NCBI GenBank assembly: GCA_963682025.1
Contig: OY821518.1
Location: forward strand, 10,034,090-10,098,089
Origin: Cordilura impudica
Lineage: Eukaryota > Arthropoda > Insecta > Diptera > Scathophagidae
Reading direction: 5' to 3'
DNA length: 64,000 nt
The notes beneath the pieces were generated by a model. It worked only from the letters and a program-made list of their open reading frames with translations. It was not told the DNA's origin and did not search any database. This document shows, one piece after another, positions 55,808 through 64,000 of this stretch. The number at the start of each line of letters is the position of its first letter. Position 1 is the first letter of the stretch. The translations under genes were made by a program, and so were the position numbers.

Positions 55808-58265
55808 TTTTTAAACTCTTTCTTTTAACTCATACTCTCCTGTCTGTTCATGGCCCTATGCTCCTTGTAGGAACTACGGGAACTTATATATATATATATA
55901 TTCTCTGTCTGTCGGTTTGTCGTGGAGCAACCCCATTACCCCTTATCCAATTTTTTTATTTTTTATTAACCAACACTCAGGGGATGCCCCCTACAAATGC
56001 AGTGCATTGTGTTGATTTCAGGAAAATAGGTTGTGGGAAGGAGGAAAGAGGGAGTAGTGTTTGTGGATATTTGACTTAAATTTTATTAGATTATAACTGT
56101 CAGGAAAGACCTCTGCGGGGAGTTTATTCCACATACGGCTAGTTCGACTGATAAACGAATTCTCTATGTAATGCGTTGTGCGGTCAATTGGACAATAGAC
56201 TACAAAAGGATGTGATCTACTAGAGAAGTGGGTAGAGCGAACCGAAACTCGGGCACTTGGAATAAGTTCGCTAATCTCAGAAAAATATTTCCCATGATAA
56301 TATCTATAGAACAGTGCTATACAACCCAAATTCCGACGATGTCCCAATGAATCAATAGAGTTGGATATCCTACTGTCATTGATGAGCGCCAACGCCCTGC
56401 TTTGTACACGGTCCAGTAGCTCCAAAATAGACTTTGAAGCTCCTGCCCATATGTGGGAGGATGTAAGTGGTATAGATTTTAAGGAGATCAGAAGGAGTGA
56501 AGTAATTTTTACACCGTTTTAGAAAATCAAGACACTTGAATGCTTCTTTCGACACTTGAAAAACATGCTCGTTCCAACGAACATCACATTGAATTCTCAT
56601 GCCTAGAACATCAAGAGTATCCGATTCCTCAATACCTATATCACCCACATATACAGATGACATTGTTGATTCCATGGCCCTATGGGTCAACATACAGCAT
56701 TGAGTCTTCAGCGCATTAAAATCAACCCTATTCGCTTTACCCCACTCGGAGATTTTTAACAGGTCTTGATTGAGTGTGTCATTCAATGTCTGCCTTCTGC
56801 CCCCCAACCTCCAAGAGGCTTGGCCTACAATTGAAGGAAAATGCATGACAAATGCTGCTATCATCTGCGAAACAGTAAATAGAATTAAAAGTTTGACTAA
56901 GAAGGTCGTTCAGAAAGATAAGGAAAAGAGAAGGAGAAAGAACGGAACCTTGGGGTACCCCTAAATTAAGCTGAAACTCATTAGACGAGACCCTATCAAT
57001 AATAACACGTATTGTTCGGTCTCTGAGAAAACTATGTAAATCGAGAGAAGTCATTGCCGACCCCAAATGCAATAAGCTTTGATATCAATGCACCGTGCCC
57101 CACACAATCGAATGCCTTGGAAATATCCAGAGCAACCACTTTACTTTCGCCAAAATTGGAAATGGATCGACTCCAGCGCTCAGAAATTAGAGCTAACAGG
57201 TCTCCCGTGGAACGATTTCTACGGAAGCCATACTGTCGATCATTAAGAAGTGAATTGGGCTCTAAGTAGTTCACAAGATGGAAATTGATAATGCTCTCCA
57301 TCACCTTTGAGAGCGCAGAGCAAATTGCAATTGGACGGTAATTTTCAGGATTATTAGCCGCACCCTTTTTAGGGATTGGTTGGACATTAGCGACTTTCCA
57401 GCAAGAGGGAGAGACTCCCACACGGTACGAAAGGCTTAAAAGGTTGGCCAATGGACTGGCTAGCATCGAAGAGCACTGTTTCAGCACCAGGGCTGGTATA
57501 CCATCCGGTTGATCTGAAATTTGGCCCATAGTGTTGTTATGACTACGAATTAATTTTGGAGTAGTCACGCACAGACACGCATAGTCACGCACAGTCACGA
57601 AGTGATCTAAATGTCATTTCCCCTCATTCGATCGATCTGAAACTTGGTCCGTACACTTGCTGTGAAAAAAGATTAACTTTGACTAAGCCACGCACAGTCA
57701 CGCATGGTCACGCAGAGTCACAGAGAGCTTTAAAGTGGATTTTCCCTTTTTGTTTTTAAACTCTTTCTCTTAACTCATACTCTCTGTCTATCTGTCTGTC
57801 GTGGGGCAACCCCATTCCCCCTTATCCAATTGATCTGAAACTTGGCCCATAGTGTTATTGTGACTGGAAATTAATTTTGGAGTAGTCACGCTTAGTCACG
57901 CACAGTCACGGAGTGATCCAAATGTCATTTCCCCTCATTCGATCGATCTGAAACTTGGTCGATAGACTTGCTGTGAAGAAAAGATTTACTTTGACTTATT
58001 CATACATGGTCACGCACAGTCACGGAGGGATTAAAACCTCACTTTTGAGATAGTCACACATAGTCACGCATAGTCACAGAGTGATTTAAGCCCCATTTCC
58101 CCTCATCCGATCGATCTGAAACTTTGTCTATAGTCTTGTTGTGGCCAAAGATTAATTTTAAAATAGTCACGTAAAGTCACGCACAGTCACGGAGAGATTA
58201 AAAACTCATATACATATGGAAAGAAAGAGTTGTAATAAATTCTTTGTTTATATGGGTTTGATTAT
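55808..58265 (+). repeat. Repeat family G, two tandem copies, one split by a LINE
   Basis: The first copy starts at about 55808 (TTTTTAAACTCTTTCTTTTA, CTCTCCTGTCTG), is cut at CCCCTTATCCAATT (about 55946) and resumes at about 57509 (TTGATCTGAAATTTGGCCC). The second starts at about 57750 with the same words and ends near 58240. Each holds several AGTCACGCACAGTCACGG clusters (57560-57600, 57690-57720, 57885-57910, 58010-58080, 58165-58190) separated by GATCGATCTGAAACTTGGTC. Same orientation as the copy at 48990. Non-coding, with the look of a nonautonomous element with internal tandem units. Confidence 0.7.
55947..57508 (-). pseudogene. 5'-truncated non-LTR retrotransposon (FADD-type RT)
   Basis: On the minus strand the RT begins at QPDGIPALVLKQCS (about 57505), then NVQPIPKKG, ENYRPIAICSALSKVMESII, QYGFRRNRST, VVALDISKAFDCVGH, a frameshift near 57040, GVPQGSVLSPSLFLIFLNDL, FADDSS, then LKISEWGKANRVDFNALKTQ, and a C-terminal domain (LALINDSRIS...SLGHRRNLGCIALFYRYYHG...MWNKLPAEVFP) ending at about 56020. 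A/T-rich tail at 55948-55970 gives poly(A) on the minus strand. The endonuclease and start of RT are missing. I assign it to the jockey superfamily; the clade (CR1-like?) is uncertain. Three or so frameshifts. Confidence 0.85.
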
Positions 58266-58309
58266 TCCCTAATTTCATCACTTAAACGCTGCTATAAGTT
58301 AGAAAATTA

Positions 58310-58640
58310 TTCACCGTTGATTGTATTTCCTTTTTGAACACAATTCTTCCATTTCAGTCAACTATTTTGACTGTTGTCTCAGGTGTGAAGTGGTGGACCC
58401 ATGGCTCATCCATGATAACGTATCGTCGTAAAAACTTGGCTTTATTATGGTAAAACATCGCCAAATACTCTATTGAAACATCTCCACAATGCAGTTTTTA
58501 TTCTATTGTGAACAAAAGCGGTACCCATCTTATGGACCGCTTTCTCATCTCCATATTTTCGGTCAATATGCGATGTATAACACATTTTGGAATGCCTCTC
58601 GTTTCAGCTAGCTCACGCACCATCAGCCGAGGATTACCCA
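58310..58640 (-). pseudogene. Mariner transposase relic, middle part
   Basis: On the minus strand from 58640: GNPRLMVRELAETRGIPKCV, IHRILTENMEMRKRSIRWVP, then after a stop and shift PKFLRRYVIMDEPWVHHFTP ETTVKIVD. It contains the second helix-turn-helix and the first catalytic Asp (MDEPWVHH). The rest of the catalytic domain is missing past about 58310. Its N-terminal part lies at 62735-62957, displaced by an inserted LINE. Confidence 0.8.
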
Positions 58641-58899
58641 ATATTTTTTTTTTTTTATAGATCTCTTATTCAATATGATATTTATACAATAATAAGTTTA
58701 GCGCCTCAGCGCCATAAAGTCTTTGTAGAGGCTAAAAAGGCAACTCTGTCTATATTACATATAGAAGATTTTTAAAATCTATTTTTATATATTTACATTA
58801 TATACAAAAAAATTTAGACTTAGGGAAAGAGAGAAAAAAAATAAAAAAAAAATAGTAATAAAATAATATTTTATACTAGAAGTGTTTCAACATTACGAA

Positions 58900-59599
58900 A
58901 GTAAAAGATCTTTAATGGATTTTTTAAATGTAGATAAAGCTTGTATATTACGAATATTGATTGACAATTCATTATACTCACTTGGTCTAACATAAGCAAT
59001 GCGTTGTTTTGTTAAATCTAAACAACATCTTACAGTATTTAAATTTAGAGCCTGTCTAGTATTTCTTTGATTAAACTGCCTGGATCCACGAACATCTCCT
59101 CCTCTAATTGTTTTGAAAACGTATGTTAAAACTTTTTGTTTATATAAGCCTCTTACTGGAAGAACCTTTTTAGCATATTTTTTAAATAAGTTTAACGTTG
59201 AAAATCTTAGCGGAAGATTAAAAACCAGCTTTAGAGCTTTATTTTGAGCAGATTGAAGGGACTTTAGTGAACTGTTTACTTTACATACATAAATAAATTA
59301 AAAGAAGATAAGTCAAATGAGAATGTATAAGTGATTGATATATAAGAATTTTAACATCAGAATTAGGTTTATTTTTGAATTTGTATAAAATACCAATTCC
59401 AGATGAAAGTTTAGCTTTTAACAAGTTTATGTGCTCATCTCATAATAAATTCTGTCTTAATTGAATGCCTAAATAGTTAACCGTCTCGGATTCAGTTATT
59501 GGAGTTCCATCAATATGAACCACCATCTCTCCATCATTCCTTGAACGGTATGGTTTAAATCTAACAAATTTAGTTTTATTTGGAATCAAAACAAGTCGA
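58900..59599 (-). pseudogene. LINE ORF2 C-terminal region
   Basis: The reading continues after YADD in broken frames: EFSRCNRLVLIPNKTKFVRF, then NDGEMVVHIDGTPITESETV, NYLGIQLRQN and LLKAKLSSGIGILYKFKNKP, ending in a Cys/Arg-poor tail near 58900. Stops and shifts are frequent (for example near 59450 and 59290). The segment 58657-58899 is 3' UTR plus poly(A). Confidence 0.65.
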
Positions 59600-61711
59600 T
59601 TACATCGTGAAAACTCACTTAAAATAGCCGCATCATATTCAATTAGAGTTTATAAAACTTGTTGGTATTTATATGGGTAAAAAATACAAATATCGTCAGC
59701 ATACATATACAGTTTTCCATTAAAATGTATGTTTTTTATATCGTTGATAAAAATTTTGAACAATAATGGTCCAAGGACACTTCCCTGTGGGACTCCACAT
59801 TTGACTGGACGCCTAGAGCTGCTATATTCACCAATTTGAACAAATTGCATGCGGTTTATCAAATATTGATGAAATATTTCCGGGGTTTTGTTTGTTACGC
59901 CTAGTATAGAAAGCTTTTTAAACAAATTTCATGATTTGAATAGTCAAAAAATACTCCTGCAACACCACTTTACCCAGCATCAAGCTCTCCACAAATGTAA
60001 TCAATAACATTTACTACTGCTTCTTCGGTTCCTGCTCCTTTTTTAAAACCATATTGCCTTTGAAATAAAATGTTATTATTGTCAAGATAATTAGATAATT
60101 GTTCGTATATAATTTTTTCAAAAATTTTATCCACAGCTGACAAGACAGAAACTGGTCTAAAACTTTCAATACTATTAGATCCAGTAACTTTTGGTATTGG
60201 AATTACCTTATGTACTTTAAGTACATCAGGATAGATCCCTACATCAATCATTTTATTGAAAATCTGAGTCAACATATCAACTACCACATTCTCACTTATT
60301 AAAAGCATTCTAGGAGTAATATTATCATAACCCGGACTTTTTTTTATTGTCCAAAGTATTTAAAATATTTCCAACTTTGGTTCTATTTACCTTCTTGAGC
60401 TCAAAAGTTATTCTTTCAGGAATTAAAGCACGGAAACAGTTTATATCATCACTTGCATTTGTTGTAATATTTGTTTGCATATTATCAACAATATCAACGA
60501 AAAAATCATTTAAAGCTTCAACTTTATTTTCATCTTTTGTCAAAACACAACCATCTTGCTTTACAACACTTTTTATTCCAGTTATATTTCTACCTAGCGC
60601 TTTATTTAAAAATTGCCAAGTTTTCTTTGGGTTTCCACTACAATTTTCTAAATTATATGAATAATAATCATTCATTAGTTTGTTGTTGCTTATTTTAATG
60701 ATTTTGCTAATTCTTTTTAATCATTCCGATATGGATTTATCACTACGATTTTTTCTTCGTGCCTTTAGTAGATTGTCCTTTAATGCAATTAAGTTAAGCA
60801 AGTTGTCAGATATCCATGGTGTAAGTTTTTTACGTTCACTAAAACGTTTGGTAGTAATTTTTGTACTATGTATGACAACTGCTGAAAGATTGTTTATTAA
60901 GCTTTGACACAAATCAGATGAATTATTACAAGATGAATTTCCATTTAATAGCTTATTATCTAAGCAACTTTTGAATTTGCTGTAATCAATTTCATACTTT
61001 TTCTTAATCATTACATCCTGACACATAAATTCCAAATCCAAATTACAACTTATCATATTATGATCACTTAGATTACTCTCAATAGAATATATATACACTT
61101 GATTAGATAAATTCGTAAAAACGCAGTCAATAGACGTTCCACTAAAAGGCCTTGTTACAAGATTGTGGCAAGAATGCATATTCGGAAAATAGGTTATTTA
61201 AAAGATTTTGATCCCTTTTATTACACAACATATCAATATTAATATCTCCTACGAAAAAGCATGGAACACCATTATTTAAAACAAGAAGATCTTCAATTTG
61301 TTCAAGAAATGTAAGTACGGTGCATTTTTGTGACCGATAAACTGATACAATCGTTAAAGGTTTGTTCATTATTTTGACATCTGGCAACTCTATTGATATT
61401 TTACCTAAAAATTCTTTACTTAAATTTTGTTTGATTTTATAATTCAAAACAGACTTCACAAATACAGAAGTCCCACCATATCCATCCTTTCTGCAACAAT
61501 TAACAACTTCATAAGTATAGATTTTACATTGCTTGTCGAACCAAGTCTCCTGAATAGCAATTATGTCAGGATGTTCATATTGAAATTTATTAAATTTGGA
61601 TATTGAAGAAACACTTCTAATATTTACAGATAAAATATTCAAAAAATTTTTATTGTATCTATTAATAAAACAATTATAATAATTTAAATTTTTAAAATAC
61701 TTTGAATTCAT
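59600..61711 (-). pseudogene. LINE ORF2 (endonuclease and reverse transcriptase), frameshifted
   Basis: From MNSKYFKNLNYYNC at 61711: SVNIRSVSS, IIAIQETWFD (catalytic Glu), VSVYRSQK, FFVGDINIDML and, after a frameshift near 61160, SIDCVFTN and LSDHNMISC (Ser-Asp-His). A linker (61000-60325) has TPWISDNLL and a NPKKTWQFLNKALG motif. RT: KVHKVIPIPKVTGSN, SFRPVSVLSAVDKIFEKI, QYGFKKG, a gap/frameshift near 59950 around the first catalytic Asp motif, then CGVPQGSVLGPLLFKIFIND and YMYADDICIF at about 59680. The catalytic motifs are otherwise intact, indicating fairly recent loss. Confidence 0.85.
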
Positions 61712-61800
61712 AATTTATGTAAAAAAATAGTAAAAAAAAAACATTTATATTTTATGCAAGAAGAAAAAATAAAAAAGAAAAATTATAAGGATAAGAAAAT

Positions 61801-62715
61801 CTAAATATCACCTTCATCAACGTTACCATTTTCATCATCATCATCACTAACATCATCAGTTGTTTCAACATGAACCACAGAACCATTTTTCCTACCACCA
61901 CCACCGGAAGAGTTAAGTAAAATGCGATCCACATCATCCATTGATTTAACACGAAATGGTCTTGAGTTTGAATCCTTCCTTGCAAATATAATTCCTCCTC
62001 TAGCATAAACAAAACTGTATCCAACTTCTTTAAGCGATTTTGCATAATTAAACACTTCCATGGACTCCTTACATAGAAAATCATTGACATATACTTTTTT
62101 AAAATCATCCATATCTTTCATTTTTGCTTTTTCAGCCATAAATATCTTTTCACTTTTTTATTTGAAAATTTTACAACAATAAACTTCTTTTTTGGTTCAG
62201 TAGATACATTGGAAAATTTGTCTTTCGTATTCAAAAAAATAAGCCTCATCAATTTCATCCTCACATATATCGGTACCAGTTTTCTGAGCAATATTTAAAA
62301 CAACATCGATAGCTTTTACTTTCTCATCTTTAACTTGTACTCCATTAATAACACAATCGTTTTGTACTCTAACATCATTTAAAAATTTAACGCTCGATTT
62401 CAGCTGTTTAACTTCATTACGTAGTGATTTGTTTTCCTTTTGCAAATTATTAATTTTTTTGTTATTATTTGTAACACCTTTTAAAATCGTATCATATTGG
62501 GAGGACATAAATTTAATAGACTCCCTAATATCATCCAGCTGATTAAGTTTACATTTAATTTCAGTCAGCTCACTCACAACACTTGCGCTATCACTTGGTT
62601 GGCAAAAATGACATGTAAACTCTAGAGAAGCATTATTAAGCAATTTTTCAATTTGCTTTTATCTTTCTTCGTACATATTGAATGCAGCGTTTTATTACAA
62701 ACATCGCACTGCAAC
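61801..62715 (-). pseudogene. LINE ORF1 (PHD-like finger, coiled coil)
   Basis: The reading starts LQCDVCNKTLHSICTKKD near 62710 (upstream of the Met at 62643), continues through SLEFTCHFC, giving a C-x2-C...C...C-x2-C zinc finger, then a coiled coil (VSELTEIKCKLNQLDDIRES...NNLQKENKSLRNEVKQLKSS) and VKAIDVVLNIAQKTG. After a frameshift near 62200 it goes on as DDFKKVYVNDFLCKESMEVF, SFVYARGGIIFARKD to a Gly-rich and acidic tail ending 61801. These are typical of ORF1 proteins of some CR1/jockey-type LINEs, which bind the element RNA. Confidence 0.75.
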
Positions 62716-62734
62716 GCATCTTCATCAGTTTGTG

Positions 62735-62957
62735 GATTTTCTTAACTGTTTTTGGCATGGCCACCTCAATTGGCCGACCACTATGATGTTCGTCTTACCA
62801 GGTCGTTCATTTAAACTCTACCACCCAATTTTTTATAGTCGTAAACGAAGGATCAGATCGCCCAGAGTAGAATTTTGCTCGGCATTAATATTGGTTGAAC
62901 TTAGACCTTTCAAATGAAGGAATTGAATTACATAACGGTGACCAATTTTTTTTCCAT
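62735..62957 (-). pseudogene. Mariner transposase relic, N-terminal part
   Basis: From ATG at 62957: MEKKIGHRYVIQFLHLKGLS, STNINAEQNSTLGD, then a shift, ending ...KKIHK where the LINE begins. This is the first helix-turn-helix of a mariner transposase; its continuation is at 58640 on the other side of the LINE. The protein is broken and incomplete. Confidence 0.8.
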
Positions 62958-64000
62958 ATTTACATATTCACGAATATCATTAACTTTTGATGGTTAAAAA
63001 AAAATACTGAACAACGTGACACCTTGAACCTTAAAACATATATATTTTTTATAAGGTTGCCACTCTTCACCAACGTAATTTTTTTCAAACTACTGCCGCC
63101 ATCTATACATCATGTCGGGTTGTTCTGAGATTGCCACCGTATAAACTAATTAATATTATTTTTGTTTTTTTTTAATTTTAAAAATGCAAAAAAATTTTTT
63201 TTAAAAAATATAATTAAAAACAGTTTTTTTTTTTATTTTTCAAAATGTGACTATTTAAATGAGGTTCATATACAATTTTGTAATTTAAAAATTCAATGTC
63301 AAGCGCATAATTATTAAAAATTCTAAAAAAAAAATCACTCAATAAATGCAAGTTTAATGCAATTTTAGAATGTTGTTCAAAAATCATGTGCTACAGTTCA
63401 CAGTGACTTTGAAATTGAAGATGATCACTTAAAATATATAAATGAACTTGAAAATAAAAAAAATAAAAACAATATCGAGGCATTATTTATTGTAAACGGC
63501 TATAAACTGTATCTCAATTAACGCAATAAATTTAGATTTTTTTTTTGCTAATGACCATAAATTTTTATATTCAATGCAAAAAAATATATAAATCGACCTT
63601 ATAACTAAAATTATATTTATATGTAAATGAATAAATTTTAAAGTTAAGATGTCTCTGAAATAAGTCCAAAGTTTATACTTAGGTGCAACATTCCAATATT
63701 TTTATTATTATTATTAATTACAGATTTTCCTTGAGATTTTTCCATAATTCTGAATAAATAATTTATTTAAAGAATTAAAAATTATTAAATTGTATTTAAA
63801 GTAGTTTCATTTTTTACACCACTATTTATGTCCAGCTGGTAGATAAATATTTCTATTATTTTCCAAAATTAATTGTTTAATTTTTTTGCTGTTAAAAAAT
63901 TGTTTTCTTAATGTCATTTGTCTGAAAGGTTTGAAGATTAATTATTTAAATAATAGTTTTAAGTGTTACTATGTAAATTCAATGATTTTTTTTTGTTTGT
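62958..64000. other. Mariner end region, then AT-rich sequence without genes
   Basis: The mariner 5' untranslated end should lie within about 62958-63100, but I could not fix an inverted repeat. From about 63100 on, the DNA is very AT-rich with short homopolymer runs. No coding region or RNA gene is seen. Confidence 0.4.

Larger units (their letters stand above)
58644..62727 (-). mobile_element. Nearly full-length non-LTR retrotransposon inserted in a mariner
   Basis: Minus orientation, about 4.1 kb. The 3' end is a poly(A) (T-run at 58644-58656). Order: ORF1 with a PHD-like finger and coiled coil (about 62720-61800), ORF2 endonuclease (61711 to about 60950), RT (60675-59600) and a C-terminal region to about 58900. 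Left and right flanks are the two parts of one mariner transposase gene. Several frameshifts separate the pieces, so this copy is dead. Jockey/CR1-type order; the clade is not certain. Confidence 0.85.

Noticed and set aside
1..64000. tRNA or rRNA genes
   Set aside because: I found no convincing cloverleaf, B-box or rRNA sequence by eye; a covariance search would be needed to exclude small RNAs.

Overview
The window is nuclear DNA of a higher (schizophoran, probably calyptrate) fly. It is very AT-rich, has small introns next to very long ones, and is dominated by interspersed repeats, satellites and broken transposons. Its only clear host gene is on the minus strand: the fly gustatory receptor gene Gr28b. 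Species cannot be told from the sequence.

Host gene. Three shared 3' exons lie at 16567-17385 and encode 229 residues, closely matching what I recall of the Drosophila Gr28b C-terminal half and ending with the GR-family TY...QF helix. Upstream on the same strand are four intact, mutually diverged first exons of 216-225 codons (20159-20824, 28500-29147, 43993-44667, 54220-54879). Each ends in a phase-0 Lys codon followed by a GT donor, and the shared exon 2 opens in phase 0 with Val-Leu. So four receptors of about 445-454 residues are predicted from alternative promoters, with first introns of 2.8, 11.1, 26.6 and 36.8 kb. Nearly all sequence between 17.4 and 54.2 kb is therefore intron of one chemoreceptor gene.

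Repeats. (1) A DINE-1/Helentron-like family (six members, E1-E6) has a conserved left end, subterminal inverted repeats, a right end with a short hairpin plus T-run, and a core of quite different simple satellites: TTTTTCAT-like, (TTAAAAA)n, GAAAAAT-like, or a 21-bp unit. (2) Two related families, A (about 0.8 kb) and C (0.4-4.4 kb), begin AACAAGTAAGA plus a palindrome, carry a GGAC/CAGA-type microsatellite and end AGGGTATAA. Two long C copies (5564-9958 and 30956-35120) share a hAT-transposase relic and a dimer of 5'-truncated U1 snRNA sequences. (3) A 489-bp satellite array at 35.6-39.7 kb switches orientation once. (4) Short families D and E start ACTAG, and family G carries AGTCACGCACAGTCACGG motifs. 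(5) There are broken non-LTR retrotransposons at 15, 46.6-48.8, 56-57.5 and 58.6-62.7 kb, mariner relics at 50.7, 52-52.9 and 58.3/62.8 kb, and several MITE-like or foldback elements. Nesting is extensive and allows relative dating.

Layout. 0.4-1.9 kb inverted Helentron-like composite; 2-5 kb families E, D and C; 5.6-11.8 kb C and A copies; 11.9-16.3 kb Helentron-like element with 1-kb heptamer arrays; 16.6-17.4 kb Gr28b shared exons; 17.7-30.5 kb first exons 1 and 2 with three more Helentron-like elements; 31-35 kb second long C copy; 35-43 kb satellite and TAAAA arrays; 44-55 kb first exons 3 and 4, LINE, foldback and nested DNA transposons; 55.8-63 kb family G, two LINEs and a mariner split by one of them; the last kilobase is featureless AT-rich DNA.
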